The position numbers and the translations under genes are program-made. Of a stretch of DNA of 42,256 nucleotides, positions 1 to 11,556 are shown in pieces. The stretch covers positions 1-42,256 of the forward strand of contig NQMI01000233.1 in the NCBI GenBank assembly GCA_002270565.1, given 5' to 3'. Source of the DNA: Stenocarpella maydis (taxonomy: Eukaryota > Ascomycota > Sordariomycetes > Diaporthales > Diaporthaceae). The notes under the pieces were generated by a model. That model made no database searches, had not been told where the DNA came from, and saw only the letters and a program-made list of their open reading frames with translations. Position 1 is the stretch's first letter; each line of letters starts with the position of its first letter.

Positions 1-1542
1 AATAATATAGATAATAATCAGCCCTTTACTTAGAAGGTTAAGACTACTTAGGAGATTAATAATGCTGAGGAGGCTAGACTACTAGAGGAGAATGATTAAA
101 AGCAATATAAGGCCATAAATATGCTTATATGCTTATATGCTGCTATAATAAATAGTTGAATGTTACCAGCTAGATATTTAAGGGCATACTCCTCCCTTCA
201 GCCCTAATAAGAATTAATCAGAATAGTACATCCTAAGAGATTACCTCATTCTACCTTGAAAAGTGCCTTACTATTAAGTATAAGAATACTAAAAGTATCA
301 TTAATGCAGCTGCTAATATAATGGTAAATATATAAAGCTAAAGGATATTATATAGCTATACTAATATATATATAGAGCCTTAAATGCCTGCTCAGCCTTA
401 TAAAGACTAGTGGGATTAGAGAGTTAAACTACTATATATATAAGCTTCTTCAATAGCAGCATTAATCAGCCTTAGCTGTACAGCTTTTTACAAAGATGGA
501 TAACCCTAATTAGCAAAGTGCAAGACCTATAAAGCTGCAAACTTTAGAAGTCCATTTACACAGTATATTTATAACCCTAATAGGTTGTTTAATAGCGCAT
601 ATACTAATTACTAGTTTAAATCAAGCATAAAGAAGTATACTATACAGGGTATATCTCTTTATATATATTCATATAAATATATACTAATATATTTAAAGCG
701 TATAAGGCTAAAAAGAAAGAGACTATTATAATCTCAAATAATAATTAGGGTATAGAGCCATTTAATATCAATAAGGATATCCTAAAGCTGCACAGGGGTA
801 ATTAGTACCACTAGAAGTAGTATATTAATAATTAGGACCTCTAAAAGCAGTATAAGGGTGATTAGCAACCCTAGAAGCATACCAAGATTAAGCATAATAA
901 TTCTGAGAGGGTTAGCTATAAGGAGCCATCATATACTATTGCTTACTGCTTTAGACTTAAGATTAGTACTACCCAGAACTTTACCGCCTAGGATCTAAAT
1001 GCATATAGTATTATTCAGGGTTTTATAGCATCTAATACTATAGGTTGGATAAAAGTAGCATCTGATGAGTGCCTTTAGGAGCTAGCTTTAGAGATTAGGG
1101 CTGAGCTGCATCAATATGCTATAACCGAACCTACTTATAAGCACTCTAAGAAATACAGTCTTAGCCGAAAGTAATCAGAGCTATATAAGCTCTTACTCAG
1201 GCTATTATATTTAGTAAGTACTAATACATTCCTAAGTAATTTAATAGTAGCTAACTATTTATATATATGGCTATTGAGGCATTTTAAGAATATATAAGTA
1301 TGGATAAGTATATTTAGCATTAATATAGCATTTTCCATTAATACCTCCTTTATAAATAAGTAGTTTATAGGGCATTATATTACTAGATAGTAATAATCAG
1401 GAGTTAATAAGGTTAAATAAGGATAAGGGGTTCTTTAGAATACCTTTAATATAATATTTAGAACCGTTAACTACTATATAATACTATATAACTATAATTA
1501 ATAATTAATATATTATATATAATATATTAATTATTCTTATTC

Positions 1543-1716
<174 letters not shown>

Positions 1717-3932
1717 TATAAATATAGTTATAGTTTTATATAATCCTTATTACCTTTATCTAAACCGTATTAGCCTTATACTCTATATTTCCCCCTTTAT
1801 AGATTTTCATTCCTCCTCTCTCCTCTCTTAGTACTTCTTATTAATACTTTATATCATTTATTATCATAGTTTATCCCTTAATTAACTTTAATCTCTATTA
1901 TTTATAGCTTAAAGCTTAAATATAAGCTGGATTAATTATTTTAGATATACTTCCTTAGCTTAATTAAGAGCTTAACACTCTTATTCAAAAGTCTACTTTA
2001 TACTTATAGTTAAAAAAAAATACTTAATCAATCTTCCATAAGGCTTAACTAAGGACTTCCCTGCCCTATATTAATATATAATAACGCTTTACTTTAAATG
2101 GGGATTACTTAATTAATAGATGCTTTAATTCTTAACTAAATATAAGAATTAATCGCTTACCTTAAATGGGATTAAATAAATCTGATTTAGCATAAATATC
2201 ACTAGATACTAGTTACTAGAGGAAGCTAAATATATATGCAGTTACCTATAGCGCTTTTTTAAGAATGAATAATATCAAGAGAACCTTATAGCTAGAATTA
2301 GCAGGAATATGCTTTATATATACCTTTAATAACGCCTAGTTAATATTCTATATAGTATTCTTACTAATATTTATCCTTAATTCCATTAAGATAATCTTAA
2401 ATATAGTAATTAAAAGCATATAAATAATAAGATAGCTAAATATACTTTAGCTCTAACTTTATATAATTAATTAATAAATATGTAAAATTATTTACGTATA
2501 GAATTAAGTATTATACTAGGATTAATGTATATTTAAGGTTTATACTATAGTTCTACTATAGTATCTCTATTACTATAGCCTAGGTTATACTTATATAATA
2601 TATTAAAATGGTTAATTAGTATAAGTACATCCCTCTACTTATGCATGCAGATTATAATAGGGAAACTGAACTTATTGCTGGTACTTATTACTACCTATTA
2701 TGGAACTCCAACCTTACATAGCAACCTTATCATCTATATACCATACTACAGCTATATTATCTTTAATTAATACTATTTAGTAATTATTTATTACCAAGCA
2801 GCTCTATTCAGCAATCATTAACTTAAAACCCTATTCAAAACGCCACTCCCTTATCAAATACTCAGCAATTAGACCTATCCTTCCATAAATCTTAATTATA
2901 TAGCAAAAGTATATATAACATCAAGATTAAATATTAATAAGGAAGCTTATATAAGGGCTATATAAAGTTTTAGCTAATAAGTTTAATTCTATATACTTTT
3001 AATTAGCATTATATATTAATAATTATAAGTATTCTTTAAATAACTTAAAGCTTTAGGTTTATAGGAAAAATATAACCTTATATACTAGGTTACTTTACTA
3101 CGTATCTATTTATTATAAATCTAATATAAGTTTACCCAATTTATATACCTCTAAAATACTTATTATATATATAAATAAAAAGAATCACCCATATATTATC
3201 CCTAGAAAACCATAAGTATTATACTATCTACCTAATACAAATAAGATTAAGGATTATAGGTATCATATACCTAATTCTATTCTTTAGGAGCTATTAAACA
3301 TTATTAAGCAAGATAGTATTAATTTAAGGCATACCTCCTCCAAATTATAGTAGTTATCTATAATAATCTTATCCATTCAATTAATAGAATACCTAATTAG
3401 CTTATAAATAAAACTCATAATACTCTATTTATATATTAATATAAGATATAAATAGTAGATTACAGCTATATATTAATAAGGGGGCAGAACCTAAGGTTAG
3501 CTTATTATATATATTATCAAGCAGTCTTATATATCTATATACCTAGCTTTCTAAAAGAGGTATAGATATTAATCAACTTAATATGGAATTAAATATAAAA
3601 ACAAATATTGAAATTAAATAATAGGAACTCTATATTATTATAAACTAGTTAAATCATATAATCCATCCTTATTAGGCTTTAATAAGTTATTATTATCCCT
3701 AGAATCCTATAATTAAGCAATTCTATATATATTTATATTAAATAAAACTAATAAGAATTATATGTACTTATATTTTTTAGGTTTTACTTATATATATATT
3801 AATTAGCCTAAGAGTATATTATATATTTATATAACTTATAGTATCCTCCTCCTTTGATACTAATTCCTCTTAATTACTTTTATCCAGGCTCTTTTTATCC
3901 TTAATGAACTCCTCAGTATCCTTATATAGCTC

Positions 3933-4022
3933 CTATTCCTACTTAATTAGTAGTTCCTACTTAATTAGCAGTTCCTGCTCAACTAGTGGTTCCTGCTTAA
4001 CTAGTGGTTCCTGCTTAATCAA
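3933..4022 (+). repeat. Five 18-bp tandem repeat units
   Basis: Five consecutive 18-bp units occupy 3933-3950, 3951-3968, 3969-3986, 3987-4004 and 4005-4022. Each carries a TTCCT(A/G)CT core, and the units differ mainly by C/T and A/G transitions, as RIP would produce. Read on the plus strand they give a six-residue period rich in Ser, Tyr, Leu and Cys within the 74-codon open frame at 3904-4128. That frame is best seen as a repeat in a decayed element, not a functional gene. It may descend from a repeat in the coding region of the parent element. Confidence 0.75.
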
Positions 4023-5040
4023 TATTATTGCTAGCTCTTTACTTTATACCAGCTTTATTTGCTATAGTATAAGTTGGGTTTTAATTATAATTTTTTTCCT
4101 CCTTTATTTATTATCAATTTATTATTAATTATAACTTTCTAATCCTAAAGAAGGATAATATTATATTTATTCTCTTAATCATCCTTAATCTTTTTTACTC
4201 AAAGGGCACTTATTATTATATAAAGGCTAATTAGGAACTCTACATCTATAATAAGTTATATAATACCTGTACCATAGCCCTATGTAATTAATTATATAAT
4301 ATACCACTGCTTAAAGAAGAGTTCAAACTTAAAATATAGCTATTAAAGAATACTATAAAGTAGATCCTTATATATTAAGAATTACTAACTAAATTTAAAT
4401 AGTTAAGTTTAATGTATCTATACTTAATAATTTAAGTATAATCTTAAATATTTAACCCCTAATAGTTTTAATAATATATTTCTTAAAGTAAAGGGTAATA
4501 CTAATTTATATTAATAAGGTTTATTTTAGCTTATATATCTCTTATTTACTTTAATAATAATCTTAAATAGTAATCTTAGTACTAGAGATAAGTAATCTAA
4601 CCGGATTAGGCCCTAGAATAATAAGCCCTAAAGTATTCCAGCTTTATACACTATTATACAGCTCTAATCCCGCCTATTCCACCTTATTTATAGCTTGCAA
4701 AAGTTAAGAAGGTATAATTAAGTCTATTATATCTAGAAGAGGGAGTTCATAATCTAGATAAAAACGCCAGCATGGGTTCGCAGATTTAATCTCTATATAA
4801 AGGGCTTATATAGTTAGACATTTAGCTATAAGCCTTAATAGTAGTATAGGTAGTGGTATATTGGGTTAATAAGAGATAATTAGGTCTATATAAACCTATA
4901 TGCTACTATATAGGAATAAAGAGAGAGTAATGGAGGAAATTCATGTCGTGCAGCATTTTCTTTTCATCATTAGTATATTATAGATAAATGATTAATATAA
5001 ATCATTACATATCATTTAATTAGTCGAAATTGGGGGTATA

Positions 5041-5944
5041 CACCTATATGCTGGAGCGTAGACCCATTAAGGGATTTCAGGGTGACAAGGGGTTTTTGGA
5101 AAGTCAGCCCTGCGGCGCACCATATTCCTCCATCGACCCCGTCACTCCTTTTCTTAGAAGGCCGAGCTGAGAAGTCGATCACACTCAACCCCAACGTGAC
5201 GTTGGTGGACCTGCGGCACCATCAGAGAGCTGTCCAGGGGCACTTTGTTTTGGATGGGTCATTCGACATACCTAGGGAGCCCGTGGCCGGCGGCATCGAT
5301 GGTTCATGGCAGCTCTGCCTGGCAGATGGCGAGAATGTCGTCCATCGACGACTTACGGGAATTCATGCCCCATTGCTGCCACCACCACTCGGCTTAATTC
5401 CGTTAAACCCGATCGTATGATGACAAGCAAAAGGATCTTTCTCATTTCCAGACTAGATCCTCCTCTTCAGCTTGGCTTGGCTCTCAGCACCTCTAACATA
5501 GTTGATGGTGTGGAGCCGCTTGGCCTGCAACACAACTGCAAATTGCATCTGCGATTCCGACGGGCCTACGCTCGATACTATGGGTGCTGCGGTGGGAGAT
5601 TGGAAGTCGAGGGTGTCTTTGTAGCCAGGCGTTTGTACTGTGAGTTCATGGGTCTCTATTGTATACACTGATCTGGTCTGAAGAAATATAGCTAAATCTA
5701 CATCTTACAAGCCTCGGCCAGGAATCAGACAGCCGCCTCCCGGGGCCGCAATCACCACCTCTTTTAAGCTTTATGAAGTCAATGACTCCCACGCTACGCA
5801 ATTCTTGCCCGGGTAATGAAACCTCGTTGCCGTATTATGCACACCCCATGCTGATATGCTGCCAGCCGTGACTGCTTGCTGACGTGAAGGGGCGGCCTGC
5901 TGTTGTACACGGAAATCCTACAAGTAGGACAACCTATTTCCCTT
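5041..5944. other. Intergenic stretch, no recognisable gene
   Basis: Composition returns to gene-like values here, and short open frames exist on both strands (for example 5082-5420 plus, 5453-5668 minus, 5012-5194 minus). None carries a motif I recognise. The minus-strand frames cannot be joined into one continuous product without crossing stops. It may be a decayed gene fragment or simply the 3' flank of the zinc-finger gene. Nothing functional is called. Confidence 0.5.
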
Positions 5945-7182
5945 TCATCGTCCCCACGCGTAGTTCGAGCTCATGTCAGGCGGGCCGCGGCTCATGAGCG
6001 GCAACGCTAGAGGGGGGAGGGTACGAGAGTCGTTATCCTCGTCATTGGCACGCAAGTCCAACGTGCCGATGTCGAACCTCTTTGAGCAACCATCATCCAT
6101 GTGTCTAGGAAAAAGGTGAATCGTTAGCGTCAGCTCCCATGTCAACCCAGTGCGTTATGAGCATACCTTCGTAACGTATCCTTACGGGCAAACATGCGCG
6201 CACAGTAGTCGCACTTGTGGTTGCGCTCCTTTGCGTGCACGCTCTGATAGTGCCTCTGGAGGTCCGTCTTTCGCACAAACTTCTTGGTGCAGTCGTCCTC
6301 CTGGCAAGGGAAGTGGTACTCGCGTTTCTCATCATGTGTATCCATGTGCGCCTTGAAGTTATAGCTGCGGCTAAAAAGCTTGCCGCAACCTTTCACGTCG
6401 CATTGAAAATTGGCCTCCTCCTTGGTCGTGAGCTTCCTCGGCGTCCGTTTGGATCGACTCCCAGCCCGACCCGTTCTCCTTGCATCTTGCTGTCCGAACA
6501 CAGCAGCCGGCGACTGGCTGCCCCCGGCAAAAGAAAAACTGTCCGGCTCCACAGGGGACTGTTCCGGCTTGTGCCAGGCTGTCACTGGCCCCTCTGATGC
6601 GTACCCGCTGCTTGTCTGCATGGCCGGCTGCCCAAGCGAAGGCAGCGGCGGGTAGGCGCTCATGCTAGTCGGGCATGCCGCGTTTGTGATGCGCGGGGAC
6701 GGGTACTGCGAGCCGTCCGTATTGTCGTACTCGGATGGTGTCTCCGCCGTTACCCTCGGTGTCGTCGGATTTGAAGAAGCTGGTATGGGTGGGTAAGCCA
6801 GTGAGGCTCTCCGCAGGGACGGGCCTGGCGAGCGCGACGGAGCCATGGTTGGGGGTGGAGTGTGTGGGTTGCTGCCGTACATGTCGTGAGAGTAGGACAC
6901 GGTCAGAGGCGCACTGTACGCGGGAAAGGGGTCATACTCGGCGGCCAGCACGCCGGACAGGGACGCAGCAGGGTTCCAGTCGCCCTGGGCCAGGGCATCG
7001 AGTGGGGGAAGTGAGTTCTCTGGTGCCATTGAGCAGGGCACGTCAGCCTCATAGATGGACGAGATCCTGTAGTGCTGCTCAACCAGGCCAGGCGAGGGGT
7101 AGTCCGAAGACGAAGACTCTGATGGGCAGTACGTTTTCGGAGTAGAAGCAGGTGATCGTGTCAGTGGCGGAGTGAGGTCCAT
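5945..7182 (-). CDS. C2H2 zinc-finger transcription factor
   Basis: Predicted nuclear DNA-binding regulator of about 391 residues. Exons are 7182-6167 and 6104-5945, with a 62-bp intron at 6105-6166. The intron is phase 2 (AG joined to A gives Arg) and restores the third finger. The first ~250 residues are Ser/Pro/Thr-rich and look disordered, with TPPLTRSP, YPSP and SPRIT-like stretches. A basic segment (KRTPRKLTTKEE) precedes three C-terminal fingers: C-x4-C...H-x3-H near residues 261-283, C-x4-C...H-x4-H near 293-316, and a C2HC-type finger from about 324 ending in HMDDGC. The Met at 7182 has a good start context (GAGCCATGG); the frame extends to 7209 only by way of a TTG. The finger block resembles a family of fungal regulators with RSYNFKAHM and RKTDLQRH signatures, but I cannot name its targets. 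Confidence 0.88.
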
Positions 7183-10100
7183 GGCTCGAGGCCGCCACGC
7201 AGAGCCCAAGTGTGATCGACGCGCTCGAAGACCGGCTGGCTCGCCAAGCAGAGCCTCCGATTAACCCCCGGGTATGAGATTGCAAGCAGGACTCTCGACG
7301 GGCCAGGTTATTTTTGGGTGCTCGTGCCTACCCACACGAGCGTTGGACGAGGGCGTTCGAGTCGAGCCAGGCGTGGAGGCAGCGTTGGTCGAGGTACACT
7401 CACTCGAACCCCGGGGGTGGGGGACAAACCGATGAGTGTGCGGAAGTAAACTCAGTGTGGCGAGATAGACGATGGAAGACGTTTATTGTTGGTTCCGGAG
7501 GCCGCGAGAAAATAATAATAATAATAATAGAAGAGAGGGGGGTAGGTTGACTGGGTGTGGATGTGAGGAGAGTATGGGTGTGAACAAGAAGGCGGAGGCG
7601 GCGCGGGTGAGACTGGATATTTTAAGTATTTAGAGCAGCTGTTTATCGGCGCGGTAGGAGGTCAGCCGCGGACAGATGTGGTCGCAACGGAAGTCAGACT
7701 CGAGACAAGGATGGGCAGCTGTAACTGTCACTTGTGTCAGGGCAGAGTTGGGTGCAGATATACCGCCGCCCACGAGGAGGGCTGGGGCGGGCTGCAACTT
7801 ATGGATCCCACCGGCTTGTCTATTATGGCCGGTCGCTTGACGACAGAGCCTCCTGGATGTGGAGTGATGCGATGGGGTTGCAAGCTTCAAGTGGATGGCT
7901 GGCATCGTCGGCGAGGCAGATTCTGCCTGGGGGAGGACGGGGGACGGACCGGACAGGCTGTCCAGTCCTTGACCACACTCCATGGCGTGGTGCTGGCAGC
8001 TGGGTAGCTGGACAGAGGAGAGGCAGAGGGGCATGGACTATCAACCAACAGCCATCACCAACACCAACTGACGGAAAGAGAAGAGGAAGGATGTGCGCAA
8101 GGCGGTGCGGGTGTGGACATGGACAAGGGTGGCTGAGTGGGCTGAGGAGGACGCCGGGGTAGAACCAACAGATACGGATGGGGGCCAGGGGCGCTCTTGA
8201 CTCTGAGTCTGGGGGCCGCAACATGATATCAAAGGCCATCGGTGGCCACAAACCCCATGCGCAATGCAACCTTGGATGGCAGTGGTCAAATGATAGATGC
8301 TCCCTTGGGCCCCGAAGTTAGTGCGCATCGCATGGGATCAAGCTTGCCATTGCGGCGTCGATGGTTGGTGCTGCGTCTGAGTGGGTACCGACGCATTCGC
8401 GGATGACGGCACACTCGAAGCAGAGCCTCATCTTGGGCATGGGTCGAGATAGGCCGAGATGTAGGGCCCGCGCTGCCTGTACACATGTCGGAGTTCTTGG
8501 GTCCCGCGTTCCGAGATGTACGCACTGACGAGCTGGTTGTCCTGTGACTCAACTTGGCAAGACACGCAGGCAGACAGGCAGGCAGGCAGACAAGACAGCA
8601 TGCTAAGGCCAGGCACCGACGTGTTCCTGGGACGGCCGTCTGTAGACAAGCCGGAATGCACGCGCCGCGGGAGCAGGCTGGAGCGGTTGCTCTCGCACCT
8701 GCGTCTACATCTTCAACAGCACGCGCGGACGCAGACGCAGGAGCTGAGGTTGAAACCGAAGCACGCATCAGCTAAAAGTAGCCCTATGACATCGTGGATA
8801 ACTTGTTTGCCGGGCGACTCGCGACTGGGTCCTCAACAGTTAGTCCGTCAACGGTCAGCGCGGCACATCACAAGGCGCAACCGGATGCGAGTAAGACTGG
8901 CGACTTGTTTGGTGGTGGGGCCAAAGAGGAGCTGAGAAGCTGTCGAGACTATTTCGAGCGACCCGTACGCCCTGGCAGGGATCTTTTGCCGACTACACGC
9001 AGTAGACGACTGAGACTGAGAAGGATTCGATCTAAATTGAAAACGCTGTTGCGTTCGACCCCACGAGCCAAAACTACCTTTGTCCGAACTAGGCCTAGGC
9101 GAGCGCGATAGGGCATAGCACCAGGCACAAGGGGCCGAGTGCACCGTGCGCAGAAGCAGCTGCAAACCAACAGCACGCCTCTTGACTGGCGTGAGTACGG
9201 AGGACGACACCCAAGTCGTAGATTTGCACTCGTGCTACGTAGCCAATGCCATTAGCCGATGAACGAGCAAGTGACACACTGTGGTTCTAGGACCAAGTGC
9301 ATACTGACAAACTAGGTAGGTTCTGAGATAGTTATGAGTCGAGCGTATCTCATCTACGGAGTACACTGTACAGCACCGTGGTCGCGGGAAATCTGGTCCA
9401 GTGGGCCTAGTGCCAACGGCCCGTGGTATTGCTGATGGGGAAACGACCGAGGAAGGCTGACAAAATTGGTCATGCCATCGAGACGGCGGGCCAACCGGGG
9501 AGGGACTTGAGCAAAGCCTCTGCCGTCATCGACACGCTAAGAACCTGAGAAGAGTCGCCCGGGTATTGCCATAGTAGACGACCTAGGATGTACAAGCCGC
9601 CGAAGATGGCCGGCCCTCAAATCGCAATGATGACGCTCGGTGGGCACTGACTGACTGACCGACTGCCCATGACCGAGGCACGCTCGCTGTGGTGCGATGG
9701 GCGCTCAAAGGTCCCATTGCACCGGGAGATGAGGTCGCCACCAGTCACGGCGCAGCGAATGGTGGCAGAGAACTGGCTGGACGGTAAATGAAGAGCATGG
9801 TAGGATGGACATATTGGTTGATGCTTGCATGTGACCATTTAACCATGACTGTTGGCCTGGGCCGCTCAAGAGCCAACCAGGGTCGACGATGCGTGGGCTC
9901 CAGTGCCGCCCGTGCAGCCAAAAGGTGGTAGATTACTTCCCAGCGCGGAAGGTATCACCCAATCAAGGCTACACCCAGGAGGAGCAACAAGAAGAGTACA
10001 AGGGTGCCCTGGTGGCCCGGGTCTCTGTCTGCTCTGTGTCGAGAGGGGTCGGTTGTCTCAGTGCTTGCCTGTCTGCCTGCTTACCAACATTGTGGTGCGT

Positions 10101-11556
10101 CTACATAGTAAACGTCGGATGCTGCACGCGGCTCGTTGTGCAGAGTGACGGGCGTGGAGGAGATGCTGGGCGCGCATGTGAGAAGCAGCGCCTCTTCAGC
10201 ACCCACGTAGAAGGTGCACAGGTGCAGTATTTCAAAGTGTAGCACAGGCGGAGAACAGGCGTGCAGAGTCAGGCAAAAGCGGGGACAAGTATTCATCGAC
10301 ATGGTCGAGGACTGCCGTGTATGCCGCGCTTCAGCACACCAAGTGTGGGGTTTCTGTAGAACCCAGGCCAGGCCAGCAGCCGCGCCGCGCCGCATCGTAT
10401 CGCATTGTAGCACGTGCGAAGCGGCGCGGAGATGGTGGTAGACGCGCAGCCGCTCATCTCCGAGTGGCAGCTCGAAGCGTTCCGATGGCCAGATGCAACA
10501 AAACAACGGTCAGCCAACCGCGGGAGTGGGGACGGCCTGACAGGCATGTAGGCATCATGCTCCTCGTAGCCGGTTGGCGCAGGCAAGCCCAGCTACTGTA
10601 CTACCGGTAGTATCTGATCACAACCCTATCGCCCACGCCGACGCTGCTGCGGCCAGGTGTCGAAGGAGGCAGAGCACAGCGTCGCGGGACCCGAGAGTTG
10701 GAAAAGGACTGCAGCGTCCGCTGGTGGCAGGGTGACATGCTGCCTAAGGTGGGATGGAGATGCCGGAGTGGAAATAGGTCCTTTGGATGCGCCCTCTCGT
10801 GCGCATGACGAGATGCGATGGCACCCTGCGTGGATAAAAATGGCATTGGCAATGCTGTTGGTTGTTGGTAGTTGGGCGTTGGGCGTTGGTTATGTGCAGT
10901 TGGCTGCTTGCCGTTGGGTCCGCCTGTCTTATTATAGAACCAACAAGCCGGACTAAACGTAAACCAGTCGAGACCAAGACACAGAATTGGCTCGACACCG
11001 AGCAGGTGTGGAGGCGGATGGGTTGGTGAACGAAGACGTGAAGCAAGAAAGCAAGACACGTTATCTGCCCCGGCCAATAGGCCGCAGGTGGCCCAGGCGG
11101 CTAGATACGGTCGGGTGCCTGGGCACGTGACTGCGCGAGACGGACAGTGTCATTTTCAAACGCTCCAGCATCCCTTCGCTGCAATAACGCGGCTTACTCG
11201 TCCAACATCAACGTCCACGTCCACGTCAGAACGAACCCCCCCAGCAAACACCACCATCAATATCCACACAAGCTTTAACACTGGACGTGGAAATTGTACT
11301 GGCTCTGACTCTCAAGGCCTCTCTTGGGGCCCAGGAAACCTTTTGGGTTTCACTCTCTGCCTCCTTTTCTTTTTCGCGCCTCCGTGGCCCCAAGTTAGGA
11401 AGCCTGAGATCGAGCACGCGGGCTATCGTCCCCGCCAACTTGCAAGGCCTACGGCGCACAGCTTCTCAGGCTCCCTGTCCAGGCTCCTTGGACATTTAAT
11501 TCTTAGTCCTTTTATCTGGCCTGGGCTCGGCCAAGACGCCCACCAAGACGCCCACC
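7183..11556. other. 4.4 kb divergent intergenic region
   Basis: This region separates the minus-strand zinc-finger gene from the plus-strand RAD3 gene. Open frames of 60-190 codons occur on both strands and overlap one another. None shows a domain, an exon-like junction or family similarity, so I treat them as chance frames in GC-rich DNA. Local simple repeats include AAT at 7510-7529, CAGG/CAGA units around 8564-8600, GTTGG-rich sequence at 10858-10920 and ACGTCC units near 11208-11228. A long upstream region could hold the regulatory elements and 5' leader of the transcription factor. An unannotated non-coding transcript cannot be excluded. Confidence 0.55.
8564..8600. repeat. CAGG/CAGA tetranucleotide tract
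   Basis: A short degenerate run of CAGG and CAGA tetramers in the intergenic region upstream of the zinc-finger gene. It is non-coding and looks like slippage-derived simple sequence. Confidence 0.6.

Noticed and set aside
3933..4022. CRISPR-like short repeats
   Set aside because: The 18-bp units are directly tandem with no spacers and lie in a eukaryotic repeat block.
4760..4800. Possible tRNA remnant (GGGTTCGCA, B-box-like)
   Set aside because: I could not fold a cloverleaf or find an A box at the right distance.
5012..5671. Degraded minus-strand gene between the RIP block and the zinc-finger gene
   Set aside because: The pieces can only be joined across several stops and show no recognisable family.
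8286..8768. 160-codon minus-strand frame upstream of the zinc-finger gene
   Set aside because: Its translation is dominated by CAGG/CAGA simple sequence (repeated Cys-Leu-Pro-Ala), without domain or intron-exon structure.
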